A DNA stretch of 64,000 nt from Anaerolineaceae bacterium (GTDB taxonomy: Bacteria; Chloroflexota; Anaerolineae; Aggregatilineales; Phototrophicaceae), in assembly GCA_002702065.1 (NCBI GenBank), contig NZXX01000001.1, positions 558,001-622,000 of the forward strand. Reading direction: 5' to 3'. Position 1 is the stretch's first letter; each line of letters opens with the position of its first letter. This document shows positions 43,695-52,761 of this stretch, piece by piece. The position numbers were made by a program, and so were the translations under genes. The notes beneath the pieces are model-generated. The model had not been told where the DNA came from, did not search any database, and saw only the letters and a list, made by a program, of their open reading frames with translations.

Positions 43695-44693
43695 TCATAC
43701 CGAATGGTCTGTCATAGGTAGACCAAACCGGCCACAGAGCGCCGGGTTGCGGAAAGTGGTAATGTCCGCAATCAGGCCATCATCCAGTGTCAGCACCTGA
43801 ATGCCGTAGGCGATGTACGCGCCCGGCTCGTCAGACTGCCGGTACAGGCCAAAGGCAAGCTGCCGGTTGGCACGTGTGGGCAGCAAGTGCCAGCGTCCTT
43901 TCGCCTCGCCGCTAAACACGGTTCTGGATGTGAGTGTTCGGATGTCATCATGCCCGCGATACCACGAGGGAATCGGCGGCATACTGAAGGTCGCGTCCGC
44001 TTTCAGCAGGCGCAGCAGACCATCGATATCCGCTGTTTCCCAGGCCTGTACGTATGCCTCAAGCTTATCTTGCGCCACGTCGTCCAGTTCACTGGCGGCT
44101 GCGGCGTTCTGCTGCGCCATCGTGGAACGTGCCCGATGGAGTGCACTTTTGACCGCTGCTTCGCTGGTTTCCAGCAGAGAGGCCACCTCACGGGCGGGCC
44201 AGTTGAGCACATCACGCAGGATCAGCACCGCCCGTTGACGGGGTGGCAGCAGGTGCAGCGCCGCGATAAAGGCCAGCGCAATGTCCTCCCGCGTTGTGAG
44301 ATACTGTTCCGGGCTGTCATCGCTTGTGACCAGCCAGTCATCCGGGTATGGCTCCAGCCAGATCGATTCCATGATGGATGGGGGAATCGGTTCGGCGAGG
44401 GTGGATACCGGCTGATAGGTCACCGGCACCGCCCGCCGGGCCTGTTTATCCAGCGCATCGAGGCAGACATTGGTCGCAATCCGGTATAACCATGCCCGCA
44501 GCGCCTGCCGGTCTGCCAGCGTATCGCGCCGCCGCCATGCCCGCAGGTACATTTCCTGCACCATATCTTCCGCGTCCTGCACACAACCCATCATGCGATA
44601 GCAGTGCACCTGCAATTCACGGCGGTAAGGTTCCGCCAGCGCGCTGAATGCCTGCTGGTCCAGGCTGCTCAGGTTCTTTGCATCTTCTGTCAC
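43695..44693 (-). CDS. ECF RNA polymerase sigma factor with SnoaL-like C-terminal extension
   Basis: 332 aa from GTG 44693 (GGGGTGAT upstream). Region 2 (about 20-85) has the YRRELQVHCYRMMG..DAEDMVQE.YLRAWRR pattern; region 4 (about 140-195) has LPPRQRAVLILRDVLNWPAREVA..L..SEAAVKSALHRAR. Residues 210-330 form a SnoaL/NTF2-like domain (W..ADIDGLLRLLKADATFSMPP..WYRG). This matches the ECF41/SigJ-like TIGR02960 group, where the extension replaces a separate anti-sigma factor and tunes activity. Targets are often the adjacent genes; the neighbours are an aldo/keto reductase and a small unknown gene. Confidence 0.93.
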   Translation of the reverse strand: MTEDAKNLSSLDQQAFSALAEPYRRELQVHCYRMMGCVQDAEDMVQEMYLRAWRRRDTLADRQALRAWLYRIATNVCLDALDKQARRAVPVTYQPVSTLAEPIPPSIMESIWLEPYPDDWLVTSDDSPEQYLTTREDIALAFIAALHLLPPRQRAVLILRDVLNWPAREVASLLETSEAAVKSALHRARSTMAQQNAAAASELDDVAQDKLEAYVQAWETADIDGLLRLLKADATFSMPPIPSWYRGHDDIRTLTSRTVFSGEAKGRWHLLPTRANRQLAFGLYRQSDEPGAYIAYGIQVLTLDDGLIADITTFRNPALCGRFGLPMTDHSV

Positions 44694-44802
44694 ACCATCA
44701 CCCCAATTTCTGTCTGACCGAACCCTTTTGCGGATTTTATCCGTCTTATGAAGTGAAATAAATCAACTACAATTATGGATACGGAGAAAGGAACAAACAA
44801 CT

Positions 44803-45222
44803 ATGACACCACCACCCGTAAGCGGAGACGGCACAAAAGAAGCGCCCTGGGTGCTCCAGACCCCGCCGGGCACATCGGAATACACCATGTATAAAGATGA
44901 ATCCCACGACCCACCCATCCTGGTCTGCACCGTTGGCAAGACTGTGCTGCACTATGATTTGCGCGCGATCGAGGACCTGCACGCCATGCTCAAAGCACAT
45001 GGCGACTGGATGGAACTGGGCAGCGCCGACGAACAGAAACCCGCCAAAGACGGCACGGTCGAGGCCTGGGGGCGTTCGCCGGATAACCCGGTCGGGGGCT
45101 GGTATGGCTTGAAAAAAGGCCTGCGCGGGCGTTTTGGCATGTATATGCCGCCTTTGCTCGAAGCGCTGGGGCTGGCGGAAGTCGAGCATAACGCCCGCAA
45201 CAATCGCATGAGAGCGCTCTAA
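44803..45222 (+). CDS. Conserved-looking hypothetical protein
   Basis: 139 aa, soluble, not recognised with certainty. Features are a GTKEAPWVLQTPPGTSEY N-terminus, a central helix (IEDLHAMLKAHGDWMELGSADEQK) and a positively charged C-terminus with GWYGLKKGLRGRFGMYMPPLLEALG. AGAAAGGA ten bases before the ATG gives a good start. Similar short proteins with a PW.L.TPPG..EY motif occur in actinobacteria and Chloroflexota, as far as I recall without assigned function. It diverges from the sigma factor gene, whose product could control it. Confidence 0.72.
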   Translation: MTPPPVSGDGTKEAPWVLQTPPGTSEYTMYKDESHDPPILVCTVGKTVLHYDLRAIEDLHAMLKAHGDWMELGSADEQKPAKDGTVEAWGRSPDNPVGGWYGLKKGLRGRFGMYMPPLLEALGLAEVEHNARNNRMRAL

Positions 45223-45305
45223 CTCCGACGCCATGTGTAGCGATTGATTTCAGCCTTGCCTATGGGAAAAGTTTTCTTCGGGCAGGGCTGTTTTGATTCT
45301 ACATC

Positions 45306-45352
45306 TTGACACTCTCTTATAATACTTATAACATAGGTTACTATTAACCTAT
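45306..45352 (+). promoter_or_regulatory. Promoter and palindromic operator of the padR-tsf operon
   Basis: TTGACA at 45306-45311 and TATAAC at 45327-45332 (15-base spacer, slightly short) form a -35/-10 pair. Immediately after it a perfect palindrome, ATAGGTTA (45333-45340), CTAT, TAACCTAT (45345-45352), covers the expected transcription start. A dimeric repressor bound here would block initiation; autoregulation by the downstream PadR protein is the simplest reading. Confidence 0.65.
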
Positions 45353-45376
45353 GAGCCTGAGCAGCAGTCAATTATT

Positions 45377-45943
45377 ATGTCGCTTCAACATGCCATTCTG
45401 GGGTTCCTCAGCTGGAAGCCCCTGACCGGATACGAACTCAAGAAAATGTTTGCCGATTCAGTCACGGTGTACTGGTCCGGCAACAACAACCAGATCTACC
45501 GCACGCTGCTCGACATCCACAAAAAAGGGTTTGTCACGAAGGAAGTGCAGCATCAGGACGATGCGCCATCGCGCAAGATTTACACCATTACCGAGGCGGG
45601 ATTGGAGGAGCTGCGTTCGTGGGTGCTATCGCCCCCGGAAGTGCCGCAGTTGAAGCACACCTTCCTGATTCAACTCTCGTGGGCGGATCAACTCAGCGAT
45701 GACGAACTGGACCACCTGATCAGCAGCTATGAGGACGAAGTGCATGTTCACTTGCTGATGCTGCGCAAACAGGCCGAAGTTAAAACTATGTCCCCGGAAC
45801 GCACCCAACGGGAACGCTATCTATGGGACATGATCATGCAAAACTGGATCGTGATGTATGAGACCGAACTGCAATGGGTGCGGCAATTACGTCACGGACT
45901 TGGCGACACCACGCCAGAAAGGAAACACAACGATGGTCACTAA
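45377..45943 (+). CDS. PadR-family transcriptional regulator
   Basis: 188 aa. The N-terminal winged helix (about 1-85) has the family pattern: AILGFLSWKPLTGYELKKMF, YWSGNNNQIYRTLLDIHKKGFV, RKIYTITEAGLEELRSWV. The C-terminal half is the dimerising helical domain (Vir-like type) with QLSWADQLSDDELDHLISSYE. PadR proteins repress genes for stress or phenolic acid response, usually including themselves; a palindrome overlaps the promoter. The ATG lies at 45377 with only a weak ribosome site (GCAGCAG). Its end overlaps the EF-Ts gene by 11 bases. Confidence 0.92.
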   Translation: MSLQHAILGFLSWKPLTGYELKKMFADSVTVYWSGNNNQIYRTLLDIHKKGFVTKEVQHQDDAPSRKIYTITEAGLEELRSWVLSPPEVPQLKHTFLIQLSWADQLSDDELDHLISSYEDEVHVHLLMLRKQAEVKTMSPERTQRERYLWDMIMQNWIVMYETELQWVRQLRHGLGDTTPERKHNDGH

Positions 45944-46550
45944 AGTGACACCTACCCAGGTCAAGCAGCTGCGCGAGGCAACCGGCGCTGGTTTTCAGGA
46001 CTGCCGCAATGCGCTGCTGGAAAGTCAGGGTGATGTGCAAGCGGCCATCGATTACCTGCGGCAAAAGGGCGTGGAGTTCGCGGCTAAAAAAGCGGACCGC
46101 ACCACCCATGAAGGCATGATCGAAGTTTACCGGCATCATACGGGCGGCCTCAGCGTGATTGTCGAAATCAACTGCGAGACGGATTTTGTCGCCCGCAGCG
46201 CACCGTTCCAGCAGTTTGCCAGAGATTTGTCGCTGCACATTGCCAACGATGCCCCGCTGTATGTCAGGCGTGAGGACATCCCGCAGCATGAGATCAGGGC
46301 GCAAGAAGCCAAGCAGCGCGAAAAAACCCTCAGCGAAGGCAAGCCGAGCCAGATCGTGGACCGCATCGTCGCGGGTCGCATGGAAAAATGGTATCAGCGA
46401 GTCGTCCTGATGGAACAATCATGGCTACATGACGACGAATACACCGTTGGCGAGATCGTGACGCAGCTCATCGCCGAAACGCGTGAGAACATGGTCATCC
46501 GGCGCTTTGCGCGGTTCGCGCTCAGCGAAACGACCGAAGACGAAACGTAA
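45933..46550 (+). CDS. tsf: Elongation factor Ts (stand-alone copy)
   Basis: 205 aa from ATG 45933 (AGAAAGGAAACACAACG upstream), 11 bases inside the padR frame. EF-Ts catalyses GDP/GTP exchange on EF-Tu. The N-terminal UBA-like domain is complete (QVKQLREATGAGFQDCRNALLES.GDVQAAIDYLRQKG), the core subdomain has IVEINCETDFVARS (normally TDFVARN) and AGRMEKWY. The length equals the short single-core EF-Ts of thermophilic/Chloroflexota-type lineages. It is not next to rpsB, the usual partner, but fused into a PadR operon, so it may be a second, conditionally expressed copy. Confidence 0.9.
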   Translation: MVTKVTPTQVKQLREATGAGFQDCRNALLESQGDVQAAIDYLRQKGVEFAAKKADRTTHEGMIEVYRHHTGGLSVIVEINCETDFVARSAPFQQFARDLSLHIANDAPLYVRREDIPQHEIRAQEAKQREKTLSEGKPSQIVDRIVAGRMEKWYQRVVLMEQSWLHDDEYTVGEIVTQLIAETRENMVIRRFARFALSETTEDET

Positions 46551-46556
46551 TTCCGA

Positions 46557-46578
46557 GGGAGCACACGCTCCCTTTTTT
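46557..46578 (+). terminator. Rho-independent terminator of the padR-tsf operon
   Basis: Stem GGGAGC (46557-46562) with GCTCCC (46567-46572), ACAC loop, six T at 46573-46578. Confidence 0.85.
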
Positions 46579-46857
46579 GTTGCGCCGCTCTGGTGCAGCG
46601 AGGGTATGCCACCTACCATGCCCGACCGGGTACGATGGACCGTCGCACAGCTTGACGTGCGTAGCCGTGAACACCTATGTGGTGATGGCACAGCCGACAA
46701 ACCCGCCTCGCGCCGCTGGCCCCATGACAGGAATTTGTTTCATCATGCAGCCCTTAACCTGACATTCAACACCCTGTACCTTCAGCACTGTGCGCGACAA
46801 TAGCATCAGAGAAACGGATGCAGCACTGTTGCTTTTGGCAGCGGAAAGTCGTGCGTG
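46579..46857. other. Intergenic stretch before the DinB-like gene
   Basis: About 280 bases between the tsf terminator and the next start. Small open frames cross it but lack ribosome sites and recognisable sequence. No repeat, RNA gene or clear promoter is seen. Confidence 0.5.
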
Positions 46858-47532
46858 ATGGATGTCAATCAAAAATTATGGAACGCCACCCAGAAGGAAC
46901 TGCGGCAGAAACTGCCCCGGACTGTGGATTTCGACCGGATGAAGCTGCTCCTGCTGCGGCATCATGCGATGGTTCATGCGGCGGTAATGGCACGGGCCGG
47001 CGTCTGGTCATTCGAAGACCTGATCTGGCAGGGGGTAGACGACACGGACGCCCGCCGTATCCCAACTGGGCAAGAACATTCGATTATCTGGGTGATGTGG
47101 CATATCGCCCGCATCGAGGATGTCACCATGAACTTTCTCGTATCCGGCTGTCTGCAGGTGCTGCAAAATGACAACTGGCTGGAAGGGATGAATATCCCCT
47201 TTTATGATACGGGGAATGAGATCAGCACCGATGACATGGCCCTGCTCAACACATCCATGAACGTTGCCGTTCTAAAAGCCTACCGTATCGCCGTTGGGCA
47301 GCGCACCCAGGTGATTATTCGCGGGCTGCAACCGGCTGTGGTCCGGCAAAAAGTTGACCCGGCGCGCATCCGGCAGCTGCGGGATTCCGGCGCAGTGGTG
47401 CCCGCCGCCAGCGGCATTATCGACTACTGGAGCAAACGCACCATCGCCGGTTTGCTGCTGATGCCCGCCACCCGCCATAACTTCATTCATCTCAACGAAG
47501 CCACGCGCATCAAGCGGGCACTCGGCCACTAA
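46858..47532 (+). CDS. DinB-like / YfiT-type putative metalloenzyme
   Basis: 224 aa (GTG 46855 directly before ATG 46858 is an equal alternative; GGAAAG lies upstream). A four-helix DinB-like bundle: a first histidine-bearing helix (LLLLRHHAMVHAAVMA), HSIIWVMWHIARIEDVTMNFLV (the second metal-ligand helix) and a last helix with MPATRHNFIHLNEATRI. The His residues at these three positions match the usual metal triad. Members act as thiol- or mycothiol-dependent transferases or are DNA-damage induced; here the function is unknown. Confidence 0.8.
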   Translation: MDVNQKLWNATQKELRQKLPRTVDFDRMKLLLLRHHAMVHAAVMARAGVWSFEDLIWQGVDDTDARRIPTGQEHSIIWVMWHIARIEDVTMNFLVSGCLQVLQNDNWLEGMNIPFYDTGNEISTDDMALLNTSMNVAVLKAYRIAVGQRTQVIIRGLQPAVVRQKVDPARIRQLRDSGAVVPAASGIIDYWSKRTIAGLLLMPATRHNFIHLNEATRIKRALGH

Positions 47533-47606
47533 AATACAAATAGCCGAGTCCATCGCAGCGCCGTTTGATCGACCCATTGACGAACTCAGCCAACGCTTGC
47601 AGGAAA

Positions 47607-48512
47607 TTATGCCGGTTGATCGCTGGTCCTGGATAGCAGGGTGATACTCAGGATGAGCAGCCCGGCGCCGATCACACCGCTGGCTGCCAGTGTCTCACCA
47701 AACAGGGCCCATGCCAGCAGCGTCGCCACGAGGGGTTCCAGCATGCTGACAATGCTGGCCGCCACCGCGGACACACTGCGCAGCCCCGCCTGAAAGAGCC
47801 AGTACGCAAAAGCGGTTGGCACCAGCCCCAGATACACAATCAGCAGCCAGCTTTCGACGGTATGCACCGCGACAATGCCGCTGGCGAGATTGATCGCAGC
47901 CAGCAAAAGTGTGCCGCCAAAGAAGCTGATCGTGGTGATCTGTAATGCGTGGTAATGCGCTGCCAGAAAACGCCCGCAGATGATCGTACCGGCATAGCTG
48001 CCTGCGGCGATGAGCGAGAACAGGGTACCGGTAACCAACTGGTCCTGGGTGAGGTCAGCGGAGGAGAAGCCCACCAGCAGGACGCTGCCAACCAGCGCAC
48101 AGCCCAACGACGCCAGCAGACGTCCCGTCATTTTTTCTAGCCGGAGCAGGACCGACAGGCCCATGACCACCACCGGCGCAATACAGATCGTCAGCAGGGT
48201 GGTGATGGTCACACCGGTATAGCGAATAGCCGCAAAATATGCCGCCTGAGAGATCGCCAGCAGGCCGCCAGCGATCAGCATCAATAATAAGTCCCGCCGT
48301 TGAACGTTGAACATCCGCGGCCCAACCATGCGCCAGCAGATGAGTAACAGCACCGGTGTCGCTACCAGCATCCGGGCGAGATTGATGAACAAGGATGTGG
48401 TGGTGTCGATCTGATAAATGGCCTGGGTGGCGACCCCAATCGTGCCCCATGTGCTTGCCGCAAGAGTCATCAGCCAGAGTCCATCCGGCTGGAATAACCG
48501 TCTGTTCCGCAT
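47607..48512 (-). CDS. EamA/DMT-family transporter
   Basis: 301-aa inner-membrane protein with ten predicted helices in two homologous five-helix EamA units (first unit roughly residues 12-145, second 155-290). Family features are the N-terminal W..MTLAASTWGTIGV helix and GLVPTAFAYWLFQAGLRSVSAVAASIVSMLEPLVATLLAW in the second unit, which holds the E-P motif. It exports metabolites or drugs; the substrate cannot be predicted. Single gene with its own start ATG at 48512 (AAGG upstream). Confidence 0.93.
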   Translation of the reverse strand: MRNRRLFQPDGLWLMTLAASTWGTIGVATQAIYQIDTTTSLFINLARMLVATPVLLLICWRMVGPRMFNVQRRDLLLMLIAGGLLAISQAAYFAAIRYTGVTITTLLTICIAPVVVMGLSVLLRLEKMTGRLLASLGCALVGSVLLVGFSSADLTQDQLVTGTLFSLIAAGSYAGTIICGRFLAAHYHALQITTISFFGGTLLLAAINLASGIVAVHTVESWLLIVYLGLVPTAFAYWLFQAGLRSVSAVAASIVSMLEPLVATLLAWALFGETLAASGVIGAGLLILSITLLSRTSDQPA

Positions 48513-48797
48513 TTTCTATACCTTTTTCAAGTTGCGTCAATCAGTGGGGAAGCAGGCTGCTTCCGCTGCGAAACCGATCGCAGGGGCAATGCGGAATCAA
48601 AATTGATCCGGTCGTCAACCGGGGCTGATGCAGACTGCCACCTGCTTTGAACTAGGCAGAAACAGGCGGAGGGGAGACGACGCGCAGGCCGTCAAGTTGA
48701 GGCATGTACATGTTGAATTCACTTTACGGACAACAATCACGAAGCTCATTGTATGCCGAAGATGCGGCTGTGTCAAAGTAAAAACAGCCGGTTGGCA

Positions 48798-49886
48798 TCA
48801 CAGTAAATCGCCGGGCAGGGGCGCAAAAACGACATCGTCATAGCCAAACGCGGCAGGCCCAACCACTGCCAGCGCTGCCGGGGTTTTGAGTTCGCGCGGC
48901 GCAGGCAGTCCCAGTACCGCAGCGCGCAGCCCATAGCGCAGCGACTCGGTACCAATTGGCTCGCCGTCGTCATGGCCCAAAATGCAAATCAGGTCCGGCA
49001 CGGTTGCCACGACCTCGCCATTGCGCCAGGCAACCAGGTTTTCATTCTGGAATACAATCTCCAGCGTATCGTCCGGGTCACCAAAAGCACTCATAAGCAG
49101 TCTGCCCCGGGCAAAGCCCTGCACCGTCCGGCGTTCGACATCGACGATTTTGCCGCGAAACAGCACGCGTCCATTTCCCAACGCTGCCGCGGCCTCAGCC
49201 GTATCCGTGCCATTCGCGCGCGCTGCCAGCACGGCCTCGCCCAAACGTTGTGCCAGCGACATCGTGCCGCGAATAAGCGTCTTTTTCATCTGTTGCCCGG
49301 TGATGACCGGCATCACCAGTGCCGCGCTGCCGCCCATTTCAATCGTCAGACTGCGCGCATACTGTTCCGTCCGCACCGGCGTATCCATATGACGCAGGAT
49401 CACCACATTGCCGTGCGGGTCCACCAGTGCCATCGGCGTGATCGACAGACCCCCAATCGCGAAGGTATCCATCTGAAGTTCGGGGAAAGCCCGGCCCATC
49501 GGGTCGCCATCGACAATAGGCAGCCCCAGTTGCAGCGCGCCAATGATCGGTTTGAGCGCGTTCGCACCGCCAATTTCACCACACATCATCGCATCAAATT
49601 TGCGGCCAAGATGCGCCTCCAATGCGCGCATACCGACCGCGAATTCATCACCGCGCATCAGTCGTTCGTTGCTGACCGTCGGCGCACCCATCGTGCCCGA
49701 CGCACACAGCAGCGCATCATCGGGCACGTCATCGGCGTCAATCAGGCGGCAGGGCACCCCTTGCTGGCGCAGTTCATTTTCGAGCCAGATTTGCCCGACG
49801 TAGGTGTTGCCGCCGCCACCGGTTCCGAGTATGCCCGCCCCCAATGCCAGGGCCGCGGTGTCCTTCAGTGTAATGGATCGTTCCAT
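48798..49886 (-). CDS. DUF917-family protein, copy A (last gene of the ABC/HyuA operon)
   Basis: 362 aa. Family PF06032/PF20906, as I recall renamed after S-methyl-thiohydantoin desulfurase. Characteristic phrases: LALGAGILGTGGGGNTYVGQ at the start, GEIGGANALKPIIGALQLGLPIVDGDPMGRAFPELQMDTF, IEMGGSAALVMPV and VPDLICILGHDDGEPIGTE. Likely an enzyme of hydantoin or related cyclic amide metabolism with the neighbouring HyuA protein. About 155 bases separate it from the previous DUF917 gene, more than elsewhere in the operon, so an internal promoter is possible. Confidence 0.88.
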   Translation of the reverse strand: MERSITLKDTAALALGAGILGTGGGGNTYVGQIWLENELRQQGVPCRLIDADDVPDDALLCASGTMGAPTVSNERLMRGDEFAVGMRALEAHLGRKFDAMMCGEIGGANALKPIIGALQLGLPIVDGDPMGRAFPELQMDTFAIGGLSITPMALVDPHGNVVILRHMDTPVRTEQYARSLTIEMGGSAALVMPVITGQQMKKTLIRGTMSLAQRLGEAVLAARANGTDTAEAAAALGNGRVLFRGKIVDVERRTVQGFARGRLLMSAFGDPDDTLEIVFQNENLVAWRNGEVVATVPDLICILGHDDGEPIGTESLRYGLRAAVLGLPAPRELKTPAALAVVGPAAFGYDDVVFAPLPGDLL

Positions 49887-50041
49887 GGGTTCGTTCTCAG
49901 TGACTCGTTATCAGCGCAACCACAGCCCATCGAAAATGAGCAGATTTGGGGGCGACCCATGAGCCGCCCTTGCAATCATGAATAATGTCCACGATGACAG
50001 CAACCTGTCTGTTTTCTTCGAAAACGGAACGGGAATAAGGG

Positions 50042-51130
50042 TCAGCTTCCCTGCCCATACCGTTCTTCAACCGGCACATAATCCACGTCATAGCCGAAGT
50101 AACGCGGCCCGGCCAGTTCCAGCCCTTTGGGTGTGCGCCACGCCTCGGCACACGGCATCGCGATTACGGCCACGCGGAAGCCATAGCGCATTCCCTCGGT
50201 GGTGATGGGTTCGCCGGTATCGATGTCCAGCAGGGCGATCAGGTCTGGCACCGTCACGGCATATTCGCCGTCGATCTTGGCGACCAGATGCTCGTTCTGG
50301 AATTCCAGCGTCAGCTCACGGTCGGCATAGTCGTCGATGCCGTGAATATGCGCCACACCACGGGCAAAACCCGCCACGGTACGGCGTTCAACATCAGCAA
50401 TTTTGCCCCTGAAGATGAGTATGCCGCCGACGGCTTCGCGCACCGTGCTGACCGGGTCCGCTTCTTCCACACGGGCACGGCGGATCGTCACGCCGATGTC
50501 GTGGGCCTTGCTCATGGTGCCCTGAACCGCGGCTTCTTTAAGCTGCTTGACGGTGGCTGCGTAACACGCGATCATCGCCATTGCACCCATATTGACGGCT
50601 GCACTGCGGGCGAATGTCTCCGTCCAGCGGTTGTTGATCGTTTCCAGAATAACGATATTGCCGCGTTCATCCGCCATCGAAAACGGCGTCGAGGAAATAC
50701 CGTAAATCGTATGGGTCACCATCTGAATTTCCGGGAAAGCTCGGCCCATCCCATCACAATCCACCATCGGCAGCCGCAGACGCGCCGCCACATAAATGGG
50801 CACCACCGAGTTGAGGCCGCCAGCCTCGATGCTCATGGTCGCGCGAATCGGCTTGTTGAGATATTTGCCGATCACCTGAAAGGCATTGACGATGTCGTCG
50901 CCATTGGGCATTTTTTCAATCATAACCGTCGGCGCGCCCATCATCGCTGTCGGCACAATCAGGTCATCATCATCCAGTTCATCGAGGGTGTATAACTCCA
51001 CCGGGCCATATTCCCGCACCGCTTGCCGTGCCATCAGCATGCCAATGTAAGGGTCGCCACCGCCGCCTGTACCCAGTACGGCTGCGCCCAACGCCATATT
51101 TTCTACTGCCTGTTCGTCAATCAGTCGCAT
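50042..51130 (-). CDS. DUF917-family protein, copy B
   Basis: 362 aa. Same fold and motifs as its two relatives: MALGAAVLGTGGGGDPYIG at the N-terminus, IEAGGLNSVVPIYVAARLRLPMVDCDGMGRAFPEIQMV, and VPDLIALLDIDTGEPITTE. Here Asn-Ser-Val replaces the usual Asn-(A/S)-L of the mid motif. It follows the HyuA gene by four bases, indicating coupling. It probably forms a complex with HyuA or with the other DUF917 subunits. Confidence 0.88.
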   Translation of the reverse strand: MRLIDEQAVENMALGAAVLGTGGGGDPYIGMLMARQAVREYGPVELYTLDELDDDDLIVPTAMMGAPTVMIEKMPNGDDIVNAFQVIGKYLNKPIRATMSIEAGGLNSVVPIYVAARLRLPMVDCDGMGRAFPEIQMVTHTIYGISSTPFSMADERGNIVILETINNRWTETFARSAAVNMGAMAMIACYAATVKQLKEAAVQGTMSKAHDIGVTIRRARVEEADPVSTVREAVGGILIFRGKIADVERRTVAGFARGVAHIHGIDDYADRELTLEFQNEHLVAKIDGEYAVTVPDLIALLDIDTGEPITTEGMRYGFRVAVIAMPCAEAWRTPKGLELAGPRYFGYDVDYVPVEERYGQGS

Positions 51131-51134
51131 GATG

Positions 51135-52676
51135 TTATATCCCTGCCAGATCGCCGACGGCCTTCACCATAATGCGCGTCGCATTACCCGGCAAATACGC
51201 CAGCGGTACTTCTTCAACTTCAACAATTTCGATGCTGCCGGCATCTGCGCCCGCCGCCGTCGCCCGATCCGCCGCTTCTTGCTTGGCTGCTTCCAGTGCC
51301 TGTTCGCGGGTCATCTCGGCCAGCGAGAAGATGCGGTCTGTCTCGCCACCGATCTGGGCAATGGCTGCGCCGATGGCGTTCGCCACCGCGTAATGGCCGG
51401 GTTTGACGATCTCCGACGCGCCCGCCACAGGCCGCTGAATCAGGATGCTGCCGCCGCCGACGATGATCACCGGCACCAGGGCCGCGCTGGTTTTCATGCG
51501 GTCCACCGCGATATTGACCATTTCCTCGATCCGATCTTCTACGGTGGCGACAAAACCCGCGTCGATGTGAGCCACTTTAGCGGCATCGCCTACATCGGCT
51601 TTGCCCCCTGCCACGACCAGATCGGTTGCGGTCAGTACATCACCGCCAAAGACCAGCGCCTGTGACGTAATTTCGTAGCCGACGCTCTGTGGCCCGACTT
51701 GTAACGGGTCGGTCTGGACAATCGAGCCGCCGCCCAACCCCACCGACAGCGTATCCGGCATTCGGAAATTGGTGCGCACCCCGCCGATGCTCACGGCCAG
51801 CGCCGCCACACGTGGGAAGCCATTTTGCAGCACGCCGACATCGGTGGTTGTACCGCCCACATCGATCACGATGGCATCGCGCAGGCCGCTGAGGAATGCC
51901 GCCCCGCGCATACTGTTGGTCGGCCCTGAAGCAAATGTCAGCACCGGATGATCGGTCGCAAAATCGGCGTTCATCAATGTGCCATCATTCTGGCTGATGT
52001 AAAATGGCGCGGTGATATTCAATTCTGCTAATGCTGCCTTGAAACCGCCCACCGTCCGGTTCGCCAGTTCGCGCAGGCAGGCGTTCATAATCGCCGCATT
52101 TTCGCGTTCCAGCAAACCGATGCGCCCAATGGTGCTGGACAGCGTAATCGAGGCATCCGGCAGCACTTCCTGAACAATCTCCGCAGCGCGCTGTTCAAAC
52201 TCGGCGTTCACCGGCGAAAACACGGATGAAATCGCAATCGCCTTGACGCCCTTCTTGCCGATTTCCTCCGCAATGCCGTGTATTTCTGCCGGGTCAAATG
52301 CCGAAATCTCGCGCCCGTCAAACTCGTGGCCGCCATGCGCCAGATAATAATGCCCGCCGACCACCTCGCGCAGATCGTCCGGCCAATCCACCATCGGTGG
52401 CAAACAGACCGTCGCGGGCAGCCCCAGACGGATGCAGGCGGTGGGCTGCAACCGGCGGCGCTCAACCACCGCGTTGGTAAAATGAGTCGTGCCGATCATG
52501 ACGCCATCGAGTGTCGTCACATCCACGCCCGACTCGGCCACCAGGTTTTTGAGCGCACTGACAATGCCATCGCTCACATTCGATGTAGTGGGGGTCTTGG
52601 TCGAACTAACGACCGTCTTGCCGTCCATCAAGACCGCATCGGTGTTCGTTCCACCCACGTCAATTCCTATACGCAC
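51135..52676 (-). CDS. Hydantoinase A/oxoprolinase-family protein (HyuA-like)
   Basis: 513 aa from GTG 52676, which has AGGAAGGA four bases upstream; an upstream TTG at 52697 has no site. The actin/ASKHA-type ATP-binding elements are visible: RIGIDVGGTNTDAVL at the N-terminus and IVIDVGGTTTDVG in the middle, plus GLGGGS and FGGDVLTATDLVVAGG. HyuA/OplA proteins cleave hydantoins or 5-oxoproline with ATP hydrolysis. It is shorter than classical HyuA (about 690 aa), as in the family that pairs with DUF917 proteins. It lies between two DUF917 genes of the same operon. Confidence 0.9.
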   Translation of the reverse strand: MRIGIDVGGTNTDAVLMDGKTVVSSTKTPTTSNVSDGIVSALKNLVAESGVDVTTLDGVMIGTTHFTNAVVERRRLQPTACIRLGLPATVCLPPMVDWPDDLREVVGGHYYLAHGGHEFDGREISAFDPAEIHGIAEEIGKKGVKAIAISSVFSPVNAEFEQRAAEIVQEVLPDASITLSSTIGRIGLLERENAAIMNACLRELANRTVGGFKAALAELNITAPFYISQNDGTLMNADFATDHPVLTFASGPTNSMRGAAFLSGLRDAIVIDVGGTTTDVGVLQNGFPRVAALAVSIGGVRTNFRMPDTLSVGLGGGSIVQTDPLQVGPQSVGYEITSQALVFGGDVLTATDLVVAGGKADVGDAAKVAHIDAGFVATVEDRIEEMVNIAVDRMKTSAALVPVIIVGGGSILIQRPVAGASEIVKPGHYAVANAIGAAIAQIGGETDRIFSLAEMTREQALEAAKQEAADRATAAGADAGSIEIVEVEEVPLAYLPGNATRIMVKAVGDLAGI

Positions 52677-52761
52677 TGCGTCCTTCCTTTCGTGCAAAAC
52701 CAGATTGCTAACTGCATCCGTTCAAAATGATTCGAAGTGTCCCGGCCCCTAACGAACTGCC

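Noticed and set aside
46483..46803. 106-aa frame running over the tsf end and its terminator
   Set aside because: Crosses a strong terminator, lacks a ribosome site and looks like no known protein.
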